From: Pictodentalium vernedei
Lineage: Eukaryota > Mollusca > Scaphopoda > Dentaliida > Dentaliidae
Length of the DNA stretch: 64,000 bases
Direction of reading: 5' to 3'
NCBI GenBank assembly: GCA_031216915.1
Contig: CM062296.1
Span: 143,076,344 to 143,140,343 of the forward strand
A model generated the notes under the pieces. That model did not search any database. It had not been told where the DNA came from and saw only the letters and a program-made list of their open reading frames with translations. Both the position numbers and the translations under genes were made by a program. Below are positions 53,134 through 60,899 of this stretch, one piece after another. Each line of letters opens with the position of its first letter. Position 1 is the stretch's first letter.

Positions 53134-55176
53134 ATGAAAGGATATTGTTCAAATTGTAATGGGAAGAAATCTTCCTCTGACTTTCATGATCATTGTATTA
53201 ATTGTAGTCAGTGTTCTCGCACTAATCCCTGTTCTATATGTCAATATTGGGATGACAAACATTGGAAACGTGTGTCACGGTATGTTGTTACTGGAGAAAG
53301 GGCGATGCCGGCTCTTTCTCCGCAAGGTCACTCTACTCTCTCAGTTTCTATTTTAGAGGAACAAGAACAGGGTGATGTTTCCATGTTATCTTCCGCAAGT
53401 GCGCTTCCGTCGTCACAAATGAATACAGAGCTAGCGGCAAAAGTGCTCATGGAGATTAAACAAATGTCGTCTGCTAGCTCGCCCGGTGTAGCGTCCATTC
53501 ACCGAATGGTTCGGCAGCCGGGTTCGTCCGATGCGGTCCAGGAGGAAATGTTGGGTGATGCGAGCACTATAAACATTCAACGTGCACACCCAGTGACGGC
53601 GGATAGTAGGCGAGATCGGAGGAAGGCTTTGAGTCCGGTTCCTAGCTCGTCCAGGTCCAGTCGGGCCGCGAGCGAGAGAGGCCCCTCTCTCGTACAACAA
53701 CGTATGGGACCAAATGTTGTGGTACAAAATGTGTCGCAAGCGGAGCATACGTCCGTCGCTCGGGACGCTCCGTTGTATAGGCAGTCCGCGGAGACTGCTC
53801 AGGCTTCTTCTTCTCGTCAGCGCACACGACCGCACCTTGGCTGCGTGACCGCCGATATCTTACCAGCTTCGCCGATCAGGGATTCTTCGGCGACCAGGTC
53901 ACACCATCCGGCAGCCAGGGACACGAGGCCGATGGACTCCGGACGTTCGCATAGAAAAAGTATGCGGGAGCCATCAGATGCGGAGCTGCCCTCGGCGAAG
54001 CAGCGAAAGACTGCGCCTCCGCAGGTCTCGATGCCGGACGTACTTGTGCAGATAGCACAACTTATCGCAGCATCCCAGCAGCCGACAGAAACGGTGTCGG
54101 ATCGGGAATTATCCGACGGCGCTGGGTCGGTACGCTCCGCCGAAGCATCGGGGGCGGACGACCGGGAGCATCATGAGGTCCGACCGGATGGTGAAAGGGA
54201 TACGGATGATTTGGAGCTATCCCTTTTGGAACAACATAAAGCTGCCGTGGACTTCATCCGGCACTTTCTCCCTCAAGTTGTTCCGTCGGGCCAGACTGCT
54301 GCAGTTCCGGACAAGAGGATTATAGCGTCATTGGACTCTGAATTTTTCGAGCGGTTCAGGGACATCGCTCCCGAGTTTCCGTCGCAGTCCAATAATGTTG
54401 CAAGAACATTTGAATTATTGAACGACGCTATATTTAAACTTGCTTCCAAAACGGGGAAAGCAGGTTTCTTGTCCGCCAATACTCTCAACCTGCCTTTCAT
54501 TAATGCAAGGAATAAATTTGACACGGCAGGACAGGGTATTCCGAGAGTTCCTCTGCGTATGGACGACGAGGCGGAAGACTTAGAGCTATCATTACCGTCG
54601 TCGGCGTCTATTCCAACCGCGGTGTTGGAAACAACTATATTGTCTAACAGAGCCAGTTTAGATGCCTTATCTTACGCAGATCACCTTACTAAGGCGTTAT
54701 CACTGCTCCTTCAAGGGAAAGAATTTCAGGATATACAATCCTCTTTAAGACTTCTTTCAAGGGCAGTAGCTTATTCCACGTGTAACTCCGCCCTTTCAGT
54801 GGCAAACCTGGAGTTGGTTAGACGTGACGCAGCCCTAGCTACATCCACACTCGTGGATACTAAGGTGAAGAACTCTCTCAGAGTCGCTTCGGTCTCCGGA
54901 GAACTTCTCTTTGACGGCAAGCTTTCGGCTATTTATGATAAAATTACAAAGAAAGCTTCTGATTCTCTGTTGTTCAAATCTGCTTCTAAGAAGTCGGATA
55001 CGACAGACAAGAATAAGACAGGCACTTCTGGGTCTAATGCGCCCAAGAGAGGTTCCTATAGAGGTTCCGGTGCGTCCTCTTGGTCTTATTCGAGAAGCCA
55101 TCAAGGTAGCGACTCATGTTCGGGGCGTCCTTCGGGCCGGGACAACTGGTCGGATGCCCCGAGGTCGACGGGATGA
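53134..55176 (+). CDS. Gag-like protein of DIRS C
   Basis: 680 residues. ATG in good context (A at -3). Residues 5-36 form a Cys/His cluster: C5-x2-C8-x9-H18-x2-C21-x2-C24-x2-C27-x5-C33-x2-C36, likely zinc-binding and conserved in A and B. Residues ~60-340 are Ser/Arg/Ala-rich and probably disordered. From ~360 a more ordered region follows with FFERFRDIAPEF and ANLELVRRDAALA (~568), the latter matching A and B, then a Ser/Gly-rich basic tail. By position it is the particle or nucleic-acid binding protein. Its C-terminus overlaps the RT frame from 54,911, so RT is made by frameshift or by internal start. The stop TGA at 55,174 and another at 55,234 separate it from the recombinase, which lies in the same frame. 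Confidence 0.85.
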   Translation: MKGYCSNCNGKKSSSDFHDHCINCSQCSRTNPCSICQYWDDKHWKRVSRYVVTGERAMPALSPQGHSTLSVSILEEQEQGDVSMLSSASALPSSQMNTELAAKVLMEIKQMSSASSPGVASIHRMVRQPGSSDAVQEEMLGDASTINIQRAHPVTADSRRDRRKALSPVPSSSRSSRAASERGPSLVQQRMGPNVVVQNVSQAEHTSVARDAPLYRQSAETAQASSSRQRTRPHLGCVTADILPASPIRDSSATRSHHPAARDTRPMDSGRSHRKSMREPSDAELPSAKQRKTAPPQVSMPDVLVQIAQLIAASQQPTETVSDRELSDGAGSVRSAEASGADDREHHEVRPDGERDTDDLELSLLEQHKAAVDFIRHFLPQVVPSGQTAAVPDKRIIASLDSEFFERFRDIAPEFPSQSNNVARTFELLNDAIFKLASKTGKAGFLSANTLNLPFINARNKFDTAGQGIPRVPLRMDDEAEDLELSLPSSASIPTAVLETTILSNRASLDALSYADHLTKALSLLLQGKEFQDIQSSLRLLSRAVAYSTCNSALSVANLELVRRDAALATSTLVDTKVKNSLRVASVSGELLFDGKLSAIYDKITKKASDSLLFKSASKKSDTTDKNKTGTSGSNAPKRGSYRGSGASSWSYSRSHQGSDSCSGRPSGRDNWSDAPRSTG

Positions 55177-57226
55177 GGTGCGGGTCGTGGAGGACGTGGT
55201 TTCTCCTACCGCAGGCCTCGCAGGTCCAGGAGGTGATGGCTTAAACCTCTATCGCGTACCGGTTGGCGGAAGGTTGTCGAGCTTTTCACAAGAATGGGCG
55301 TTGATTACGGACGACCCTTGGGTGAGAGGAGTGACTTCGGAAGGTCTAAAGATATCCTTCAAACGAAAGCCTCCATTAACTCGAAGTCCAAAGTGGACTC
55401 AACTTCCGTCAAATCCGCAGAAAAGAGACGCTCTATTATCAGAGGTGCAGTCTCTTTTAATGAAGAACGCGGTAGAGGTCGTAGAAAACCAGGAGACTCC
55501 GGGATTCTACAGCCATCTGTTTCTGGTTCTGAAACCAGACGGCTCGTTCCGTCCAGTCATAGATTTGAGCTGGATAAACAAGCTGATCGTCGCTCCGAAG
55601 TTTTATATGGAGACGATTCGGTCGGTCAGAGCGAGTATTCGGGTGAACGATTATGCAACAAGCATAGATCTCAAAGATGCGTACTTTCACGTCATGGTAC
55701 ATCCGACATTCAGAAAGTATCTACGCTTCGCAGTCCTAGGAGTGGTGTATCAATTCCGGGCGATGTGCTTCGGATTGAATCTAGCACCCTGGGCTTTCAC
55801 TCGGGTAATGAACTCGGTAATGATCTATTTCCGAGCTCATTCGTCTGCGGTAACGTCGGCCTACCTGGACGACATTCTTCAGAGGTACGGCAACGAGTTA
55901 ACGCTTCAGAACGATGTTCAGAATCTACTTCTATTGCTCCGACATCTCGGTTTTATAGTAAACGAGGAGAAGTCGGATCTGGTGCCATCCAAGTCATTCA
56001 CACATCTGGGAATGAGCTTCGAGACGCACAACAATCTCGTTCGTCTGCCGTTAACCAGAGCGAAATTAGTCAGTTGTTACGCTCGCTATTGTCTGCACGC
56101 AGACAAAGTCACAGCGAGAGAATTTATGAGACTGATAGGTCTGTGCAGAGCCGCTGCGGATCTCATTCCGATGGGGCGGTTACGCACACGTCCTCTCCAA
56201 ATTTTCTTGACTCCGAATTGGAGTGTGAAAATTCATTCGCTCGACATAGACGTTCTCTTGTCAGATCAAGTGAAACAAGAGATTCAGACTTGGGCAAACA
56301 TTCAGTGGTTAACTCAGGGAGTTCCGCTGCAGTTGCCGGATCCGAGTTTTACCATTATGACGGATGCCAGTCAAACAGGTTGGGGTGCATCATTGATCCC
56401 AACGGATTCGAGATGCCAGGGTCTTTGGGATCCGCAATTCCTGGGCAAGCACATAAACATCAAGGAAATGATGTCAATTTGGCTTGCGTTACGCCATTGG
56501 ATGGACATTATTCACAATGCTCATGTCCAAATCCTATCCGACAATACGACAGTAGTGGCGTATATACGGAATCAGGGAGGCACTCATTCAGTTCTGTTGT
56601 TCAATCTAACGGAAAGAATCCTTCTGTTTGCGCTAGAACATCAGGTTCTTCTTTCGGTCCGTCACATACCGGGTCGTCTGAATGTGCTAGCAGACTCCCT
56701 TTCACGAAAGGGTCGCTTGTTGCCGTCGGAGTGGACTCTCAACAAACAAGTATTCAATCAGATTTGCTACCAATGGGAACGGCCAATGATAGACTTATTT
56801 GCGACACATCTCAACAATCAGTTGCAGACGTATGTGTCTCCGTGTCCGGATCCAAGAGCATTTGCAGTAGACGCTCTATCGATCCCTTGGGACGGAATGA
56901 TAGGATATGCGTATCCTCCAGCGCCGTTAATTCAGCAAGTATTGCTAAAGATAAAACAATCTCAATGCAAGATTCTGTTGGTAGCATCTCTGTCTCCACA
57001 GAGACCATGGATAAATCTACTCAGGTGTCTGTTGTGGGACCTACCGCGAAAGCTTCCTCCACGGGAGGATCTTCTTTCGCAGGGGAAATCGCGTCAACTC
57101 CATCACAACCCGCAAGGTCTCAACCTTCACGTTTTTCCGTTGTGCGGTCCTTCTTGCATGGCAAGCACTTTACAGGACGAGCAGTGGACGCGATTTCTAT
57201 CTGTAGGAGGACCTCCTCTTCGCTAA
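54911..57226 (+). CDS. Reverse transcriptase / RNase H of DIRS C
   Basis: 771 codons from the first ATG of the frame; the true start is unknown and the first ~90 codons overlap Gag. RT: VLKPDGSFRPVIDLSWINKL, DLKDAYFHV with Asp253, FGLNLAPWAFTR, catalytic YLDD at 318-321, VNEEKSDLVPS. RNase H: Asp485 in TDASQTGWGAS, Glu519 in INIKEM, Asp544 in LSDNTTVVAY, Asp595 in ADSLSR, all four catalytic acids present. The DIRS-type C-terminal block follows (DLFATHLNN, YVSPCPDPRAFAVDAL, YAYPPAPLI). It copies the element RNA into the DNA circle. Stop TAA at 57,224. Contrast A (YLND) and B (box deleted). Confidence 0.95.
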   Translation: MTASFRLFMIKLQRKLLILCCSNLLLRSRIRQTRIRQALLGLMRPREVPIEVPVRPLGLIREAIKVATHVRGVLRAGTTGRMPRGRRDEVRVVEDVVSPTAGLAGPGGDGLNLYRVPVGGRLSSFSQEWALITDDPWVRGVTSEGLKISFKRKPPLTRSPKWTQLPSNPQKRDALLSEVQSLLMKNAVEVVENQETPGFYSHLFLVLKPDGSFRPVIDLSWINKLIVAPKFYMETIRSVRASIRVNDYATSIDLKDAYFHVMVHPTFRKYLRFAVLGVVYQFRAMCFGLNLAPWAFTRVMNSVMIYFRAHSSAVTSAYLDDILQRYGNELTLQNDVQNLLLLLRHLGFIVNEEKSDLVPSKSFTHLGMSFETHNNLVRLPLTRAKLVSCYARYCLHADKVTAREFMRLIGLCRAAADLIPMGRLRTRPLQIFLTPNWSVKIHSLDIDVLLSDQVKQEIQTWANIQWLTQGVPLQLPDPSFTIMTDASQTGWGASLIPTDSRCQGLWDPQFLGKHINIKEMMSIWLALRHWMDIIHNAHVQILSDNTTVVAYIRNQGGTHSVLLFNLTERILLFALEHQVLLSVRHIPGRLNVLADSLSRKGRLLPSEWTLNKQVFNQICYQWERPMIDLFATHLNNQLQTYVSPCPDPRAFAVDALSIPWDGMIGYAYPPAPLIQQVLLKIKQSQCKILLVASLSPQRPWINLLRCLLWDLPRKLPPREDLLSQGKSRQLHHNPQGLNLHVFPLCGPSCMASTLQDEQWTRFLSVGGPPLR

Positions 57227-58182
57227 ACTATGCGGCTAAGTGGAAGGTTTTTCGTCGTTGGTGTAGGGATCATTCTGTAGATATTTTCGATCCCTCTATT
57301 CCAGACATTGCAAACTTTCTAGTACACTTGTTTGACGAGATCAAACTGCAGCCTGTTACTATTAAGGGTTATAGGTCTATGTTATCTGATACCTATGCAC
57401 ATCATGATAGTTTACAAATTGGATCTAATGTCTCTTTATCTAAGTTGGTTAGAAACTTCTCGATAAATAGACCCAGAACTCTTAGGTTAATTCCTAAATG
57501 GAATTTAGCTTGGGTTCTTCTTAAATTGAAGGAAAAGCCATTTGAACCTCTTGGGACAGTAGATTTCAAATTCTTATCTTATAAGACAGCTTTTCTCTTA
57601 GCTTTCTCTTCTGCTAGAAGAGTCAGTGAGCTTCATGCACTGTTGGTGGATGATTCTCACCATCGTAGTGTCGGGAACACTATCACCTTCACTACTAATG
57701 TGGGTTTTTTAGCTAAGAATCAGGCTCCTAATAAATATCCGGAACCTATTGTTATTAAGGCTCTTCCGTCTTCAGACGGGCGTAGGCCTTTACTCTGTCC
57801 TGTTAGAGCATTACGTATCTATAAACAGAGATCTCAGTTTATCAGAAAGGGACGGAAACGTTTCTTTCTGTCTTTGATGCCTAATAGAAAGGACATTTCG
57901 GTCCATTCTATTGCTAGATGGATTCAATTAACTATCCGTACTGCTTATGAGAGTTTATCTTCTTCTCAGCAGTCTGTGCTTAAGATTTCCGCTCATGAAG
58001 TAAGAGCTCTTGCTACTTCTTGGGCTTATGCTAATAGTATTGCTATTACAGATTTAATGAAGGCTGCTTATTGGTCTCAGCCATCCACATTCACGAATTT
58101 TTATCTCAGAAATATTGAGTCCATTTCTGGAGACCTGCATTGTTTAGGTCCGTTATCTGTTGCTCAGAATGTCGTCCACTAA
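56965..58182 (+). CDS. Tyrosine recombinase of DIRS C
   Basis: The frame is open from 55,237, but recognisable recombinase begins near 57,100; the Met at 56,965 or 57,007 is a plausible start. Core: LNYAAKWKVFRRWCRDHSVD, QPVTIKGYRSMLSDTYAHHD, RTLRLIPKWNLAWVLLKLK, KTAFLLAFSSARRVSELHAL with the catalytic Arg (57,619), RRPLLCPVRALRIYKQRSQF, AHEVRALATSWAYAN with His (57,994) and Arg (58,003), and TFTNFYLRN with the Tyr nucleophile (58,102). R-H-R-Y are all intact. It integrates the circular DNA copy without target duplication. About 260 bases at its 5' end overlap the RT ORF; if started at 55,294 it would be 962 residues and overlap RT for 1.9 kb. Confidence 0.9.
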   Translation: MQDSVGSISVSTETMDKSTQVSVVGPTAKASSTGGSSFAGEIASTPSQPARSQPSRFSVVRSFLHGKHFTGRAVDAISICRRTSSSLNYAAKWKVFRRWCRDHSVDIFDPSIPDIANFLVHLFDEIKLQPVTIKGYRSMLSDTYAHHDSLQIGSNVSLSKLVRNFSINRPRTLRLIPKWNLAWVLLKLKEKPFEPLGTVDFKFLSYKTAFLLAFSSARRVSELHALLVDDSHHRSVGNTITFTTNVGFLAKNQAPNKYPEPIVIKALPSSDGRRPLLCPVRALRIYKQRSQFIRKGRKRFFLSLMPNRKDISVHSIARWIQLTIRTAYESLSSSQQSVLKISAHEVRALATSWAYANSIAITDLMKAAYWSQPSTFTNFYLRNIESISGDLHCLGPLSVAQNVVH

Positions 58183-58787
58183 ACAGTTGCAACTATAGTT
58201 ATGCAGGCTTTCTGTTCCGGCAGTGACTCCGTCCGGCTGCCCTCTTCGCTCTAGGCTATTTGACCCAGGGCAAGGGGAAGGGGGGGGGGGGGGGGAGGGT
58301 GTTTCCTTAGGTCACCTGCTTTATAGTGAAAAGCAAGGGAATGCCTCCTCCAAAGTCAGTATTTCTGAGTCGCTTCCGGGATGGTTTTAAAGTGTAATAT
58401 TAATGTTAAAATTCATTCATGTCATATTTTTAAAGTGTAGCTCGGTGTGAAGCATTTGTATATGTCAAGTGTCAAACGGGCTTTAATATACAATACTCGG
58501 ACACTTTTAAATGATTATAAAGAGTCTCAATTCTCTGGACTACCTTTATTTATTGGCTTACTTTAAAAATAATTAGTATAAGGGTTATACTGGATGTTAA
58601 TAGAGAACATGAATGTTATTGTGCTCAATTATAAAGGGTATTGTATCTTTCTAATTTAATATTAAATAAGAAAGATACATGTAAAGCCTAATACTCCTTT
58701 TCTCCTTAAGGGGTTGCCTCTATATTATATAGTTGAGCTTATTGGATTTTCCTCTATGTCCTAGGCCCTCCAGCCTTTTTACTATTC
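58183..58787 (+). other. 3' non-coding region of DIRS C
   Basis: Between the recombinase stop and the ICR. It has a run of 16 G at about 58,280-58,295 and the AT-rich inverted sequence GTATCTTTCTAATTTAATAT / ATTAAATAAGAAAGATAC near 58,640-58,680. No ORF. Confidence 0.7.
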
Positions 58788-58875
58788 AGCTAAGTCTGGG
58801 TCATTGGTACAGTATAAAAATGTTAAAAAATTTATAGTAATTTATATATTTTTTATACTTACCAATGACCCAGAC
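58788..58875 (+). repeat. Internal complementary region of DIRS C
   Basis: AGCTAAGTCTGGGTCATTGG to AAAAAT is the exact complement of the left tip (52,044-52,077). GTTAAAAAATTTATAGTAAT to ACCCAGAC is that of the right tip (to 59,178). It thus spells the joined ends of the circle. Confidence 0.95.
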
Positions 58876-58950
58876 GGGGATGGCCCTCCCAGGAGTTGGG
58901 AACTCTTGCCTCCCCGCTGAGTACATAGCGCTGACCAGGCACTGCCAGTA

Positions 58951-59140
58951 AGAATGATAATTGGTGCCAATTTTGGAACGTCCTTGACACTGCGCATGCG
59001 CAGTAGGGACGAAGTATGGAGGTCCTATAGGACATGATTTCTTTTGGTTTTGGATGCAAATTTTGGGGATTTGGGGGCAAAATTTGTGTTTGGCCCTGGT
59101 TTTGTTAGAGTTAGCACCAGCTAAGTCTGGGTCATTGGTA
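58951..59140 (+). repeat. Right inverted terminal repeat of DIRS C
   Basis: Complement of the left ITR, with ACTGCGCATGCGCAGT at 58,989-59,004. Near-identity of the two ITRs indicates recent insertion or ongoing homogenisation. Confidence 0.9.
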
Positions 59141-59178
59141 AGTATAAAAAATATATAAATTACTATAAATTTTTTAAC

Positions 59179-59749
59179 TTTTTTTCAAACCATAGATCGT
59201 TCCAGTGAGGGGTCGAAAAGTTTTGTTTGGAAGATAAAAATAACAATACTTCAAGGGGGATTTTTTATAAGTCAGGGACCGACCAGGGCATGCGCCAGTG
59301 TGTATTTGGTTCTGAAACATCAGGACCTGGCTCTTAAATCTCAGAAATAGGCTTCTCAGTTGGCGCGTAACTTCTCAGATCATATTTTGATATTCTTTCG
59401 ATGGATAACCGAGAGAGACACTCTTACATGTATTACATGATTATCATTTATCATTGTTGTAGAGTGCTTAAGTTAATACTTCAAGTCTTAATTACCAAGC
59501 ATTAATCTTCACTGTGGTTTCTGATCAAGTCTTGGCAGCCTAAATAGGCAGCCAAGACTTGATCAGAAATCACAGTGAAGATTAATGTTTGCTATAGTGT
59601 ACTAAATCAAAATGATGAGAGCTATTACATACTTGCAGTGTGTGTTACAAACAGCAGTGTGACTCAGTAAATTGAAATCTGGCGCATGAATTGAAAAAAT
59701 CGGCTCCGAGGCTAGAGCGAATTATAAATAGTCCTGATCGGTCCCTGAT
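59179..59749. repeat. Right flank MITE half and an 86-bp hairpin
   Basis: 59,179-59,270 (GATCGTTCCAGTGAGGGGTC, then AAAATAACAATACTTCAAGG) continues the palindromic MITE cut by DIRS C. At 59,501-59,586 two 40-base arms, from ATTAATCTTCACTGTG to GGCAGCC, are complementary with two mismatches around TAAATA. The rest is unassigned. Confidence 0.6.
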
Positions 59750-60010
59750 AAGTGGATACCGAAAATTATCACATTCATGACTGAGCCATAGAGGATATCT
59801 ATTTTTTTTGAGTGGATACCGAAAATTATTTCATGAGTGACCAAGACAAATTTTGTTTTTCATGAGCGTTTGCGCAAGTGAAAATACTCATTTGTCTCGG
59901 TCATGATATAATTTGAAATTACGATCTAATTGGAAATGTCCCCACAGTATATCTCGGTCAGGTGTACTCTGACGGTTTTCCATGTTTTATTTTGGATTGT
60001 CGGAGAAAGT
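59750..60010. repeat. AGTGGATACCGAAAATTAT repeat and Crypton-flank fragment
   Basis: Repeated GTGGATACCGAAAATTAT at two places with inverted CATGAGTGACCAAGACAAAT. The segment 59,930-60,000 is the reverse complement of the DNA just before the Crypton pseudogene (47,695-47,765: GGAAAACCATCCGAGTACAC), so it may be Crypton non-coding sequence. A related inverted-repeat copy is at 60,640-60,870. Confidence 0.5.
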
Positions 60011-60229
60011 AACTTTGTAACTTGAGTTGTAACTTGTGAGCAATGAATGGGAGGGGCCTGTGAAGGGTGGGGGGGCAGAGCCATAGAAGATGAATACTCA
60101 TAGTTTGGCCCATCACACCAATTTCACATTTTCTCTATAGAGTAATTTCGATGAATTATAAGCATTTTCGAGCACTTCTAGTTCTGTGTAATTCCAGGTA
60201 GTTCTGTGTAATTTCGGTGTTTAGAACAT

Positions 60230-60480
60230 GTAGGCCCCCATTGATGTCTGCAAGAATTTTGGAAAGTTGGCAAAGTCCATGTGTAGCGGTAATACCTTTT
60301 ATATCCAGGCTTTCCCAGAATCACGAAAAACACTAATGAACAGAATGTAACCTTTAATCAGACGTGTTTCAAGCATATTCGCATGTTTAACAATAACAGT
60401 GACTGAATTTCCATGGGTGCTGTTGCAGTGTTGGCCATTGTTTACATTTTCAAGTTCAGTTTCAAGAACATTTGGGGAGA
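60230..60480 (+). pseudogene. Second DUF3504/Crypton C-terminal fragment
   Basis: Clearly similar to 50,760-50,980 at the DNA level: TTGATGTCTGCAAGAATTTT, GGCAAAGTCCATGTGTAGCG, TCCCAGAATCACGAAAAAC, CAGTGACTGAATTTCCATGG. It covers only the tail of the protein and part of the 3' flank, with frameshifts. No catalytic region. Confidence 0.65.
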
Positions 60481-60639
60481 ATGCCTCTACAGAATTAGCA
60501 GTGCTATAATTTATTACACATATGATACATGTTTATTGGTATCATTCTAGGTGCATTAAATCTATTTTGTGTGAAAAAAACGACCCAGTTATGACGAATA
60601 TTGCAGCATGAATAGGCAGGGATCAGCTGTTTATTTTCA

Positions 60640-60870
60640 TGCATCAATTCAAGGTTGAAAGTGGAATTATCGAAAGGAATGATCAGATTCTCATAAGAAG
60701 CGTAGTAAAAAGAAAATCTAGTGTTTTTGAGTGGATACCAAAAATTACCTCTCTTGTCACCAAGATAAATGGTTATTTTCACTTGCACAAGCGCTCGCGA
60801 AAAATAAACATTTGTCTCAGTCACTCAAGAGATAATTTTTGGTATCCACTCAAAAAAACTAGATGTCCTC
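60640..60870. repeat. Inverted-repeat element with AGTGGATACC ends
   Basis: AAATCTAGTGTTTTTGAGTG GATACC at the left faces GGTATCCACTCAAAAAAACT AGAT at the right, with GTCACCAAGATAAATG / CATTTGTCTCAGTCAC inside. A small MITE related to 59,750-59,900. Confidence 0.6.
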
Positions 60871-60899
60871 TAACTGTTTTGTTCAAATGAAGCAGCTGC

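Larger units (their letters stand above)
52044..59178 (+). mobile_element. DIRS-type retrotransposon C (structurally intact)
   Basis: 7,135 bp. It has inverted terminal repeats, three uninterrupted ORFs (Gag-like, RT/RNase H, tyrosine recombinase) and an ICR complementary to both tips, which fixes the ends to the base: the ICR reads across TAAAAAT|GTTAAA, the joined tips. No target duplication; it sits in a palindromic MITE. Gag and recombinase are in the same frame, RT in another. Diverged in ends and sequence from A and B, so a second lineage. It may be competent or recently active. Confidence 0.95.

Noticed and set aside
55294-56960. N-terminal 550 residues of the 962-codon recombinase frame as a real protein domain
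   Set aside because: The region is rich in Ser and Arg, resembles no domain, and any similarity to A and B follows from RT conservation in the other frame. Kept as a finding, not as CDS.
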